A program made the translations under genes and the position numbers. Shown here piece after piece: positions 26,584 through 35,069 of a DNA stretch of 64,000 nt; within the stretch, counting starts at the first letter, position 1, and every line of letters starts with the position of its first letter. Source of the stretch: Rhodococcus ruber NBRC 15591 (GTDB taxonomy: Bacteria > Actinomycetota > Actinomycetes > Mycobacteriales > Mycobacteriaceae); assembly GCF_001894945.1 (NCBI RefSeq), contig NZ_BCXE01000005.1:20466-84465 (forward strand). Direction: 5' to 3'. The notes under the pieces are model-generated. The model saw nothing but the letters and a program-made list of their open reading frames with translations, was not told the DNA's origin and searched no databases.

Positions 26584-28134
26584 ATGGCTGTCACCGTGCG
26601 TCGGCTCACGACGCTGCCGGATCTCGGGCTCACTCTCGTGGCCGGTCGCGACGGCGCCGACCGTGTCATCGAGTGGGCGCATCCGATCGAGCTTCCCGAC
26701 CCCACCCCGTGGCTCTCGGGCGGAGAGCTCGTGATGACCACCGGCCTGGAGATCGGCGCCGACGCGGACGCGCAGTTCGCGTACCTCCAGGGCCTGGTCG
26801 GAGCCGGCTGCGTGGCATTGGCGTTCGACACGGGCACCCGGTTCGACCGCGTGCCCGACGGTCTGCGCACCGCGGGTGACGCGCTCGGGTTCCCGGTGCT
26901 CGCCGTGCCCGCCTCGACGCCGTTCATCGCCATCACCCGGGCGGTCATCGACGAACTGACCGCCGATCAGGTGCGGGCGGTGCAGCGGGTCGTCGATCAG
27001 CAGGAGCGGCTGGCCCGGGCCACGCTGCGCGGGGGCGTGCCCGCGGTGGTGACCGCACTCGGCCAGGCGCTCGCCGGCGTCGTCGCCGTCGTCGACCCCG
27101 ACGATCGCGTGCTCGCGGAGTACGGGTCGGACACCGGCCGGGCGATCCGGCACGCCCGCGCGGTGTCGGAGTCGGCGTCCCGATCCCCGCGGCGGCGGCA
27201 GCTGAGCAAGGTGCTGGCCGACGACGGCGGGCACTACACCGTGCAGAGCATCGCGGCCGCCCAGGACCTCTACGGATACCTCGCCGTCGGCACCGCGGAA
27301 CCGCTCCCGCCGGCCGACCGTCTGCTCCTCGCCCACGCCGTGTCGCTGATCTCCATCGAACTCGGCAAGCCCGCGAAGGTGCAGAGCGCGGAGCAGCGGT
27401 TGCGGGCCGTCGTCACCCGGACCCTCTTCGACGCACCCGAACGCATGGACGCCGGCCTGCTCCGGTACTTCGGGTTCGAACCGACCGACACCGTCGCGGT
27501 CGCCGTGCTGACCGACGTCGGTCCGCTACTGCCGGCGGAACGGCAGGTCGGCGCCGCCCTCGCCGCCGAGGGGATCCCCCACCTCACGGCGTCGATCGGT
27601 GCGGATGTCGCGGTGGTCCTGCCGGCCGACCGGGCACGCGAGGTCGCGACCCGGGTCCAGGACCGCGTCCGCGCGCAGCTCGGCCGCCCGGTCCGGTGCG
27701 GGCTGGGTGGTCCGGGCGCCGTGACGGACGCGAACAGCAGTGTGCATCAGGCGCTCTCGGCGGCACGCGCGGCGCGGGACGGCAGCCGGGCACCGGTGGT
27801 GTTCGCCGAGCTGGGCACCTTCTCCGTGTTGCTGGGCATGCAGGATCCGGATGCGCTGCAGGCCATCGCCCACTCGGGTCTCGAAGCACTCGATGCCTAC
27901 GACGAGAAGCACGGAGCGAGTGGACGACTGGTCGAGACCCTTGCGGCGTACCTCGAGCACAACGGTCAGGCCGAGAGCACCGCCGTTGCCCTCGGTATCC
28001 ACCGGCACACCCTGCGCAACCGGCTCGCCCGCATCACCGAACTCACCGGCCGCGACCTCGACTCGATCCACACCCGCGTGGAGTGGTGGCTGGCCGTCAA
28101 GGCTAGGGAAATGCTGGACGGCCGTGGTGGATAG
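26584..28134 (+). CDS. second PucR-family transcriptional regulator
   Basis: A 516-residue paralogue of the preceding regulator with the same order: N-terminal PucR domain (LTTLPDLGLTLVAGRDGAD, then WAHPIELPDPTPWLSGGELV), a middle section, and a C-terminal helix-turn-helix ESTAVALGIHRHTLRNRLAR near residue 475. ATG 26584 is preceded by GGAAGGA. It lies 28 bases after the first gene, so they are probably one operon. Two related regulators in tandem suggest they sense different ligands or form mixed oligomers. A weak stem (GTGCCGG at 28135-28141, CCGGCAC at 28166-28172) follows the stop. Confidence 0.87.
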   Translation: MAVTVRRLTTLPDLGLTLVAGRDGADRVIEWAHPIELPDPTPWLSGGELVMTTGLEIGADADAQFAYLQGLVGAGCVALAFDTGTRFDRVPDGLRTAGDALGFPVLAVPASTPFIAITRAVIDELTADQVRAVQRVVDQQERLARATLRGGVPAVVTALGQALAGVVAVVDPDDRVLAEYGSDTGRAIRHARAVSESASRSPRRRQLSKVLADDGGHYTVQSIAAAQDLYGYLAVGTAEPLPPADRLLLAHAVSLISIELGKPAKVQSAEQRLRAVVTRTLFDAPERMDAGLLRYFGFEPTDTVAVAVLTDVGPLLPAERQVGAALAAEGIPHLTASIGADVAVVLPADRAREVATRVQDRVRAQLGRPVRCGLGGPGAVTDANSSVHQALSAARAARDGSRAPVVFAELGTFSVLLGMQDPDALQAIAHSGLEALDAYDEKHGASGRLVETLAAYLEHNGQAESTAVALGIHRHTLRNRLARITELTGRDLDSIHTRVEWWLAVKAREMLDGRGG

Positions 28135-28272
28135 GTGCCGGCGTCCGAGTTACCACACGAAGAGTCCGGCACCAGAGCAGAGGCATCGCGTCTGCGCCTC
28201 CCGGGGATACAGCCGTCCAGGGCGGGACAGAGCAGGCGCGGGGCGAGCGAGGCACTGGAGTGGATCGGCCGG

Positions 28273-28917
28273 TTATTCGATCGCGTAGCCGATTCGGTCG
28301 GCAGCTCCGGCCAACCGGGATGCGAATCCCGGGTGGTCGAGGGGGATGGTCATCTCAGGCTGATCCGGGAACGCCCGGGCGGCGGGCGTGAAGAGCACAA
28401 CGCACAGTCCACCGGCGAACCGGCCGCGGTAGGCGAGCCCGTCGAGATCCGGGTGGGCGGCGCGAATGGTGCGCGCCCAGTGCTGGGCGATGCCGTGTGC
28501 TGCGGTCGAGAGCGCGAAATTCGCTCCGACGCGAGTCGGCCATCGGCCGGGCCCGTGGGCGGCGACGTCGAGCAGGTGCAGGGGACGGGTGAACCGCACC
28601 GCGGTCAGGTAGGGGACGCGGGTGCGGGTATCGATCACTCGAGTGGTCTGGAACGCCTCGGCCAACGCCCCGGGCACATCGGCGGCGCCGTACCAGACCC
28701 CGTGCCGGGCGTGGTCCCGGCGCGGCAGCGGGTGCGGATCGAACCGCAAGACCGGCCCGAAGGTGCGCAGGGTGTTCCACGGCAGGACGTGGTCGCCGCT
28801 CGTGGAGTGCACCCGCCAGACGATCGTGTCGGTGTCGAGGATCAGGTATTCGTCAGGGGTGATTCCGGCCGCGCGGAGCGCCTCCACGCCCGGCGGATGG
28901 GGCAGAGCTGGGAGCAT
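28273..28917 (-). CDS. RES-domain toxin
   Basis: A 214-residue RES-family protein. RES toxins are ADP-ribosyltransferase-like folds that destroy NAD+ (MbcT type) or modify proteins. Visible elements are the early arginine in DTIVWRVHS, HGVWYGAADVPGALAEAF, the VRFTRPLHLLDV segment, and the C-terminal DGLAYRGRFAGGLCVVLF where family members keep a conserved serine or asparagine region. ATG 28917 is 7 bases after the antitoxin stop, the normal order with antitoxin first. Length is near the family's usual 180-220 residues. Confidence 0.8.
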   Translation of the reverse strand: MLPALPHPPGVEALRAAGITPDEYLILDTDTIVWRVHSTSGDHVLPWNTLRTFGPVLRFDPHPLPRRDHARHGVWYGAADVPGALAEAFQTTRVIDTRTRVPYLTAVRFTRPLHLLDVAAHGPGRWPTRVGANFALSTAAHGIAQHWARTIRAAHPDLDGLAYRGRFAGGLCVVLFTPAARAFPDQPEMTIPLDHPGFASRLAGAADRIGYAIE

Positions 28918-28924
28918 CGGCGGC

Positions 28925-29524
28925 TCAGGCCGTCAGATACTGGTCGACGACCGACAGGGCGTCCTCGACGGCGCCGCCGGTGAGCAGCCAGTCGACGACC
29001 GAGGTCGGGGCACCGTCGACGACAAGGGACGGTTGCGGCGTCGTCAGCAGACCGTGGATCGACAGGGGCTGCATGTTCTCGGGCAGTGCCCGCAGGACGG
29101 CGTCGAGGCCGGGCACCTGGCCGTCGTCGGTGAACTGCACGGCGGGGAGCAGCAGCCGGTTCGCTCGCTTGAGCGCCCACAGGCTGCGGTCGCCGACGCG
29201 CTGTCGGACGCGGGAGGGGCCGACCCCACCGAGTCGTTCGGCGGCCTGCCCGACGGTCAGGGCGCTGTCGAGCAGGCGGCGCATCCGTGCGGTCCGGTCG
29301 GCGACGACGGTGGCGAGGGCGAGGAGCGATTCGGGTGCGCCGCCGACGTCGAGGAGGTCGGCTTCGTGGGCGGGCAGGGACGCTGCGGGACGCTTCGCGG
29401 CCCGCAGCGCACGCAACAGGGGCAACAGATCGCGGCGATCGATGCTCGGGGTGCCGAGCGCGTCGGCGGCGGCGCTTTCGAAGTCGACGTCACCGGCCAG
29501 GTAGCGGTCTTCCGTGTCGGCCAT
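28925..29524 (-). CDS. antitoxin partner of RES toxin (Xre/MbcA/ParS-like)
   Basis: A 199-residue protein directly upstream of the RES gene. Residues about 95-125 resemble a helix-turn-helix (SALTVGQAAERLGGVGPSRV). The C-terminal 75 residues (VPGLDAVLRALPENMQPLSI, then WLLTGGAVEDALSVVDQYL) resemble the toxin-binding part of Xre/MbcA/ParS antitoxins. ATG 29524 has GGAGG 8 bases upstream. It is larger than typical MbcA-like proteins (110-150 residues), the N-terminal 90 residues being an extra helical region. The pattern match is moderate; the pairing with a RES gene supports the call. Confidence 0.7.
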   Translation of the reverse strand: MADTEDRYLAGDVDFESAAADALGTPSIDRRDLLPLLRALRAAKRPAASLPAHEADLLDVGGAPESLLALATVVADRTARMRRLLDSALTVGQAAERLGGVGPSRVRQRVGDRSLWALKRANRLLLPAVQFTDDGQVPGLDAVLRALPENMQPLSIHGLLTTPQPSLVVDGAPTSVVDWLLTGGAVEDALSVVDQYLTA

Positions 29525-29536
29525 CCCCACCACCTC

Positions 29537-29571
29537 CTAACAGTCACTAACAGAGTATCGCGCTGTTAGTG
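29537..29571. promoter_or_regulatory. toxin-antitoxin operator (CACTAACAG inverted repeat)
   Basis: CACTAACAG (29545-29553) and CTGTTAGTG (29563-29571) are perfect reverse complements with a 9-base spacer. An extra direct half-site CTAACAG lies at 29537-29543. The repeats sit just upstream of the antitoxin ribosome site, and GATACT on the minus strand (complement of 29554-29559) could be the -10 element, so bound antitoxin would block transcription. Confidence 0.7.
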
Positions 29572-30001
29572 AGGTGAGAGTGGGAGTTGTCCAAGGTGCC
29601 CGACAGCGCGCACACCGCGAACGATGTGGCCGGGAACTCGACGCAATCCACACCCCGACGGAGTGGTGAGCGGCCGTCGAGGCCCGGCAGATGCCGGCGG
29701 TGGCGGACGATCCGGACCCGGGCGGGGGATGCAACGCGGCGCAACGGTTGTGACGCGTGATCGTTTCGAGTGTGCTCCGAGTCACATTCTCACGAGTCGC
29801 ATCCTCACGGGAAGGACACTCCGATGCTCCACGCTCCCACGGCCGGTCCCGAACTGCGCCGCCGGAGCTGACGAAGAACCGTCGAGGACACGGTCCGCGA
29901 TCCGGCAGTCGGCTCCGGCCACCACGCCACTCACCGATCTCCTCGGCCGACGTTCCCCTCACCCCTCGATTCGAGGGCATCACAGAAGGTTCCGGTATCC
30001 C
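29572..30001. other. 430-base gap without a convincing gene
   Basis: No reading frame here has a coding look. It holds the upstream side of the toxin-antitoxin promoter, and at 29779-29808 two adjacent 15-base direct repeats (GAGTCACATTCTCAC and GAGTCGCATCCTCAC) in a lower-GC patch, probably the control region of the membrane-protein gene at 30002. I see no RNA gene. Confidence 0.6.
29779..29808. repeat. two adjacent 15-base direct repeats
   Basis: GAGTCACATTCTCAC (29779-29793) and GAGTCGCATCCTCAC (29794-29808) agree at 13 of 15 positions. They lie about 200 bases upstream of the orphan membrane-protein gene and may be a tandem regulator site. Confidence 0.7.
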
Positions 30002-31150
30002 ATGCCCGAACGCTCGCACGCCGACACGTCCCCGGGGTGGCTCGGATTCGGTGTCGTCAACACCGCCGTGGTCCTCACCGTCTCCGTCGCGGCGTGGTAT
30101 CTGCTCGCCGACCCGCAGTTCAGTCCGTTCGACCTGTATCCGCTACCGTTCAATGCCCTCCTGTTCTGGGCGCTCCTGTTCGTCGTGTGGGCCGGATTCA
30201 ACCTCGAGTTCTGGGGATTCGACCGGCTACGGCAGCCGTGGCGCGGACTGGTGTTCCTCGGCGCCACCTCGGTTTTCGCCGTCGTCGTCACCTACGTCCT
30301 GGCGAGCGGGATCGGCCACCTGTATCCCGACTACGCGGCCGACCGTCCCGACGGCCTGGGCTACTTCACGGGCGCGCTGTTCGTCCTGTTCGGCTTCTCC
30401 ACGTGGGTTCTGGTGGTGCTCAACTGGGGGCACTGGCCGTGGACCGATCTGGGCCTGAAACAGCCGTGGGTCGGTGCCTGCGAGATCGTCACCCTCCTCG
30501 TCCCCACCGCACTGCTCTATTTCGTACTGGGGGTACCCGCGGTCTCGGAGACGGTTCGGGAGGGCACAGCACTGCTCGACGTCGACACACTGCTCGGCTG
30601 GTACTACTCGATCATCGTCGCGATCGTGCTCACCGGGCAGACCCTGGAGAACTGGCCGTGGCGACTGGCCGGGAGCCGCATGCGGGTCGCGCTGGTCTCG
30701 ACGATCGGCAACATCGCGCTCGGCACCGTGTTGTTCGTGGCACTGCGCGCCGTGTGTGCGGTGCTCGTCGGCTCCGGCACGGCCGCCGACCCGGGCTTCC
30801 CGCTCGATCAGTTCCCGGCCCAGCTGGGCGTGTGCTGGGTCGCCTGGATGATTCTGTGGGCCAACGCCTTCGGTAACAAGCCGACGGCAGCCGGGGCCGT
30901 AGCGAATCTGGTGTCCCGCGCGGCGATCACGTTCGCCCTCGCCGTGACCACGTTCGTCCTGTACTACTACGTGGTCGCCGAGATCGTGCTGCACGAACCG
31001 GCCGTCGCCGACGGCCTGCACGGCAATGCCCTCGGGTTCATGGACCTGTTCGCGTTGGTGACTCTTCTGTACGTCGTCGGTTTCGAGTCCTTCGGGATCC
31101 GCCGGCCCGCCGTTCCCGCGCCCGAGGATCGCGCCGTCGCGCATCCCTGA
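30002..31150 (+). CDS. unknown multi-pass membrane protein
   Basis: A 382-residue protein that I do not recognise. It has about nine to ten hydrophobic segments (for example VVNTAVVLTVSVAAWYLLA, ALLFWALLFVVWAGF, IVTLLVPTALLYFVLGVPAV, and TFALAVTTFVLYYYVVAEIV) and many tryptophans (NWGHWPWTD, ENWPW). Longer in-frame starts back to 29624 lack membrane character; ATG 30002 follows AGAAGG at a rather long distance. Isolated: the neighbours are the toxin-antitoxin pair and a converging catabolic operon. No nucleotide-binding or transporter signature is evident. Confidence 0.7.
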   Translation: MPERSHADTSPGWLGFGVVNTAVVLTVSVAAWYLLADPQFSPFDLYPLPFNALLFWALLFVVWAGFNLEFWGFDRLRQPWRGLVFLGATSVFAVVVTYVLASGIGHLYPDYAADRPDGLGYFTGALFVLFGFSTWVLVVLNWGHWPWTDLGLKQPWVGACEIVTLLVPTALLYFVLGVPAVSETVREGTALLDVDTLLGWYYSIIVAIVLTGQTLENWPWRLAGSRMRVALVSTIGNIALGTVLFVALRAVCAVLVGSGTAADPGFPLDQFPAQLGVCWVAWMILWANAFGNKPTAAGAVANLVSRAAITFALAVTTFVLYYYVVAEIVLHEPAVADGLHGNALGFMDLFALVTLLYVVGFESFGIRRPAVPAPEDRAVAHP

Positions 31151-31160
31151 TCCGGCGGCG

Positions 31161-31210
31161 GTCCCGTCGGCGCGCGACGTCCGTCCCGCCGCGGCCGGAC
31201 GCGACGGGAC
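31161..31210. terminator. nested hairpin between convergent genes
   Basis: GTCCCGTCG (31161-31169) pairs with CGACGGGAC (31202-31210), and inside it CGTCCG (31178-31183) pairs with CGGACG (31196-31201). The structure lies between the stops of the membrane-protein gene and the CoA-transferase gene and could terminate both. Confidence 0.6.
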
Positions 31211-31234
31211 GGGCACTCCTCCGGGCCGCTCCGG

Positions 31235-32350
31235 TCAGTCCGCGGCTCCACCCAGGGGTGGCGGAGCCGACCGGTACCGGACCGGAGTCCTGGAGAAGGT
31301 CAACGGGTTTCCGACCTGTGGTGTGGCACTTCCGGGCACCGACACGACGGCGTCGAGACCGAGTCGCCGCGCGAACTCGAAGGCCTCGGCGACGTCGTTG
31401 ATGGGTCCGGCCGGAACACCCACGCGGGCGAGTTCGTCGTACCAGTGGTCGGCCCCGGCCGTCGCGAGGATCGAGGTGATCTCCTCGCACAGTTCCTCGC
31501 GGTGTGCGACCCGCAGCGGGTTGCTGCAGAACCGCGGGTCGGTGGCCAGTTCCGGCGCGCCGATCGTCTCGGCGAGCCGGGTGAACTGCTTGTCGTTGCC
31601 CACCGCCAGCGCCAGCGGCCGGTCCTTGGTCGGGAACACCTCGTACGGGGCGATGCTGGGGTGCCGGTTGCCGAGAATCCCCGGCACCACCCCGGCACCG
31701 AGGTACGCCGAGCCCTGGTTGACGAGCGACGACAGCAGCGCGGCAAGGAGATTGGTCTCGACGCGCTGCCCCTCGCCGGTGCGCTGCCGGTGGTGCAGCG
31801 CAGCGAGGATCCCGGCGAGGGCGTGCAGGCCCGTGAGCACGTCGACGACCGCGACGCCCACCTTCGTCGGCGTGCCGGCCTCGGGTCCGGTGATGCTCAT
31901 GAGCCCGCCGACGGCCTGCACGAGCAGGTCGTAACCCGGCAGGGCCGCTCCGTCGCCGCTCCCGAACCCGGTGACGGAGCAGTAGATCAGCCCCGGGTTG
32001 ACGTCGAGCAGGTCGTCGTAGCCCAGGCCGAGCCGCTCCATGGTGCCCGCGCGGAAGTTCTCGACCACGATGTCCGCGCGCGCGACAATCCGGCGGGCCT
32101 CGGCCCGGCCCTGCTCCGACGCGAGGTCGAGGACCACGGAGGTCTTGTTGCGGTTGACCGAGTTGAAGTACGTGGCCGAGCCCGCGTCGTCGTAGGGCGG
32201 TCCCCACGCGCGGGTGTCGTCGCCGGTGCCGGGACGTTCGATCTTGACGACCTCGGCGCCCATGTCCGCGAGCATCATCGTGGCGTAGGGGCCGGCGAGG
32301 ACCCGGGTGAAATCGGCGACGACGATGCCGTCGAGTGCGCCCTGGCTCAT
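31235..32350 (-). CDS. CaiB/BaiF family (class III) CoA-transferase
   Basis: A 371-residue class III CoA-transferase. The N-terminus LDGIVVADFTRVLAGPYATM, the ADMGAEVVKIERPGTGDDTR segment, NRNKTSVVLDL and the catalytic aspartate in LPGYDLLVQAVGG (near residue 145) are typical. Its ATG overlaps the aldehyde dehydrogenase stop as ATGA. In this operon, after a semialdehyde dehydrogenase and a glutaryl-CoA-dehydrogenase-like enzyme, a role as a glutarate CoA-transferase, as in the related human SUGCT, is attractive; this is inferred from context. It is somewhat shorter than many members (about 390-400). Confidence 0.85.
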   Translation of the reverse strand: MSQGALDGIVVADFTRVLAGPYATMMLADMGAEVVKIERPGTGDDTRAWGPPYDDAGSATYFNSVNRNKTSVVLDLASEQGRAEARRIVARADIVVENFRAGTMERLGLGYDDLLDVNPGLIYCSVTGFGSGDGAALPGYDLLVQAVGGLMSITGPEAGTPTKVGVAVVDVLTGLHALAGILAALHHRQRTGEGQRVETNLLAALLSSLVNQGSAYLGAGVVPGILGNRHPSIAPYEVFPTKDRPLALAVGNDKQFTRLAETIGAPELATDPRFCSNPLRVAHREELCEEITSILATAGADHWYDELARVGVPAGPINDVAEAFEFARRLGLDAVVSVPGSATPQVGNPLTFSRTPVRYRSAPPPLGGAAD

Positions 32351-33813
32351 GCGATCGGCCTCCCGCCGCGGAGGTAGACGGTCGTGGTGTGGGTGAAGAA
32401 CTCCCGCGCGGCGCGGCCCTGTTCCTTCGGGCCGTAGCCGCTCTTCTTCGCGCCGCCGAACGGGACGTGCGGATCGGCGCCGGCGGATTCGGAGTTGATG
32501 TGCAGGATGCCCACGTCCAGGTCCTCGAGCGCCCCGAGCGCGCGGGTGAGGTCCTGGGTGAACACGGCCGCCGACAAGCCGTAGTCGCTGTCGTCGGCGA
32601 GCGCGAACGCCGCCTCGGCGTCCGCCGCGCGGCACACGGCCAGGACGGGTCCGAACAACTCCTCCCGCCACACGTCGAGCCCGGTGCCGGGCAGTTCGAG
32701 CACGGTGGGCGGCACGTAGAACCCGGCTGCGAGTGCACCGTCCTCGTACGGCCGGCCGCCGCACAGCACGCGGGCACCCTGCCGGACCGCCTCGTCGACA
32801 CCTGCCTGGATCGAGGTCCGCGCCGCGGCATCGACCACCGGACCCATGTGGACGTGCTCGTCGAGGGGATTGCCGACGGTCCACTTGCCGATCCGGGCAA
32901 CGAGTTCACCGACGAACTCGTCGGCGACGTCGTCGGTGACGATCAGCCGGGAGGTCGCCGTGCACTTCTGCCCCGACGACCGGAACGCGCCGAGGAGCAC
33001 CTGTTCGGCGGCGAGATCGAGGTCCGCGTCGCCGAGCACGACGGCCGCGTTCTTGCCGCCCATCTCCGCCTGCACGGGCACGCCCCGCGCGGCCCCGGCC
33101 GCCGCGAGGCTCCGGCCGACCGCGGTCGAACCGGTGAAGGTCAGCGCGTCGATCCCCGGATGGTCGGCGATGCCGGCGCCGACCTCCCGGCCGCCGATGA
33201 CGAGGTTGAGCACCCCCGGCGGCAGGCCCGCATCGGCGAGGGCCTGCACGAGCCGCATCGCCAGCAGCGGCACGGTGCCTGCCGGCTTCCACACCACGGT
33301 GTTGCCGTAGGTCAGTGCCGGGGCGATCTTCCAGGCGGGGATGGCGATGGGGAAGTTGAAGGGGGTGACGACCCCCACCACGCCGACGGGCTTGCGCGCG
33401 ACCAGGATCTGCTCCCCCCGGCGCGGGGAGGCGAACACCTCGCCGGCCTCCCGGTCGCCCTCGCCGCCGTAGAAGCGCAGGATCTGGGCCGCGCGGAGCA
33501 CCTCGGCGACGCCCTCGCCCCGCGTCTTGCCCTCCTCCCGGGCGAGCTCCGCACCCCACCGTGACGCGGACGATTCGACGACGGCGGCCGCCCGGGCCAG
33601 GACGGCACCGCGCTCGTGCGCCGGGGTCCGCGCCCAGTGCCGGGCCGCGGCCCGCGCGGCGGCGACGGCCCGGTCGACGTCGTCGCCGGTGGCCGCGCGG
33701 CCGTGCGCGACGGTGACGTCCGGCTCGGCGGGGCTGATGCTCACCAGGGCATCGGCCTCGCCGTCGAACCACTCGCCGTCGATGTAGTGCTGCAGCAGAA
33801 CGGGTGTCGTCAT
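32347..33813 (-). CDS. NAD(P)-dependent semialdehyde dehydrogenase
   Basis: A 488-residue aldehyde dehydrogenase. It shows VTPFNFPIAIPAWKIAPAL and WKPAGTVPL (cofactor site), the FTGSTAVGR loop, the general-base glutamate in VQAEMGGKNAAVVL, and the catalytic cysteine in FRSSGQKCTATSR near residue 287. The HVPFGGAKKSGYGPKEQG end is as in alpha-ketoglutaric or succinic/glutaric semialdehyde dehydrogenases. ATG 33813 follows AAGGGA. Placed between an aminotransferase and acyl-CoA genes, it should oxidise the omega-semialdehyde formed by the aminotransferase; glutarate semialdehyde is my best guess. Confidence 0.88.
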   Translation of the reverse strand: MTTPVLLQHYIDGEWFDGEADALVSISPAEPDVTVAHGRAATGDDVDRAVAAARAAARHWARTPAHERGAVLARAAAVVESSASRWGAELAREEGKTRGEGVAEVLRAAQILRFYGGEGDREAGEVFASPRRGEQILVARKPVGVVGVVTPFNFPIAIPAWKIAPALTYGNTVVWKPAGTVPLLAMRLVQALADAGLPPGVLNLVIGGREVGAGIADHPGIDALTFTGSTAVGRSLAAAGAARGVPVQAEMGGKNAAVVLGDADLDLAAEQVLLGAFRSSGQKCTATSRLIVTDDVADEFVGELVARIGKWTVGNPLDEHVHMGPVVDAAARTSIQAGVDEAVRQGARVLCGGRPYEDGALAAGFYVPPTVLELPGTGLDVWREELFGPVLAVCRAADAEAAFALADDSDYGLSAAVFTQDLTRALGALEDLDVGILHINSESAGADPHVPFGGAKKSGYGPKEQGRAAREFFTHTTTVYLRGGRPIA

Positions 33814-33845
33814 CGTGTGTCCCTTCGACGCGTCGACGGTGCGGG

Positions 33846-35039
33846 TCAGCGGAATGCGGCGTGACCGGTCAGGGCGCGGCCGATCGAGAGCAGGTGCATC
33901 TCGCTGGTGCCCTCGTAGGTCAGCACCGACTCGAGGTTGTTGGCATGCCGCAGCGGCGAGTACTCGAGCGTGATTCCGCTGGCGCCGAGAATGGTCCGGC
34001 ATTCGCGGGCGATGGCCAGGGCCTCGCGCACGTTGTTGAGCTTGCCGAGGCTGATCTGCTCGGGAGTGACCCCGGACTCGTCCTTGAGGCGGCCGAGGTG
34101 CAGCGCGAGCAGGAAGCCCTTGCCGAGCTCGAGTGTCATGTCGGCCAGCTTCTCCTGGGTGAGCTGGTAGGAGGCGAGCGGCCGATCGAAGACCTCCCGG
34201 GAGGCGGCGTAGTCCAACGCGGTCTCGAGGCTGTTGCGGGCGGCGCCGAGCGCGCCGAACACGATGCCGAACCGGGCCTCGTTGAGGCAGGACAGGGGAG
34301 CGCCGAGTCCGCGGGCGAGCGGCAGCTCGGCCGATGCCGGCAGACGCACGTTGTCGAGCACCAGTTCGGAGGTCACCGAGGCCCGCAGCGACAGCTTCCG
34401 GTGGATCGGGTTGGCGGTGAAGCCGGGGGTGTCGGTGGGCACGACGAACCCGCGCACGCCCTCGTCGGTCTGGGCCCACACGGTGGCGACGTCCGCGAGA
34501 TTACCGTTGGTGATCCACATCTTGGTGCCGGTGAGGATCCAGTCCGACCCGTCCCGGCGGGCGCGGGTGCGCATTCCCCCGGGGTTGGAACCGAAGTCGG
34601 GTTCCGTCAGGCCGAAGCATCCGATGGCGTCGCCGGAGGCGAGCCGGGGCAGCCAGTGCTCCTTCTGTTCGTCGGAGCCGTAGCGGTGGATCGAGAACAT
34701 CGACAGCGAGCCCTGCACCGAGACGAAGCTGCGGAATCCGCTGTCGCCGGCCTCGAGTTCCAGGCAGGCCAGGCCGTAGCTGACGGCGTTGGTGCCGGCG
34801 CACCCGTATCCGTCCAGGTGCATGCCGAGGACGCCGAGGGCGCCGAACTCTTTCGCCAGTTCCTTGGGCAGCGTGGCGGATTCGAACCAGTTGCCGACCT
34901 CGGGTGCGAGCCGGGTCTCGACGAAGCGCCGGACGGTGGCGGCGATGTCGCGTTCGTCGGCGTCGAGCAGGGTGTCGGCGCCGAGGAGTTCGAGCGGCCG
35001 CAGGGGTCCGGTCGTGCGTGCGGGTGCGGTGGTGGTCAT
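33846..35039 (-). CDS. glutaryl-CoA dehydrogenase-like acyl-CoA dehydrogenase
   Basis: A 397-residue acyl-CoA dehydrogenase closely following the glutaryl-CoA dehydrogenase pattern: YGLACLELEAGDSGFRSF, VSVQGSLSMFSIHRYGSDEQ, CFGLTEPDFGSNPGGM, KMWITNG and the catalytic glutamate in TYEGTSEMH near residue 378. Glutaryl-CoA dehydrogenases oxidise and decarboxylate glutaryl-CoA to crotonyl-CoA with FAD. ATG 35039 has GAGGACCAGCAC upstream. Its place between the aminotransferase and the semialdehyde dehydrogenase/CoA-transferase genes supports the glutarate assignment. Confidence 0.87.
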   Translation of the reverse strand: MTTTAPARTTGPLRPLELLGADTLLDADERDIAATVRRFVETRLAPEVGNWFESATLPKELAKEFGALGVLGMHLDGYGCAGTNAVSYGLACLELEAGDSGFRSFVSVQGSLSMFSIHRYGSDEQKEHWLPRLASGDAIGCFGLTEPDFGSNPGGMRTRARRDGSDWILTGTKMWITNGNLADVATVWAQTDEGVRGFVVPTDTPGFTANPIHRKLSLRASVTSELVLDNVRLPASAELPLARGLGAPLSCLNEARFGIVFGALGAARNSLETALDYAASREVFDRPLASYQLTQEKLADMTLELGKGFLLALHLGRLKDESGVTPEQISLGKLNNVREALAIARECRTILGASGITLEYSPLRHANNLESVLTYEGTSEMHLLSIGRALTGHAAFR

Positions 35040-35069
35040 GTGCTGGTCCTCGGGGGGAAGTAGGGGTGG

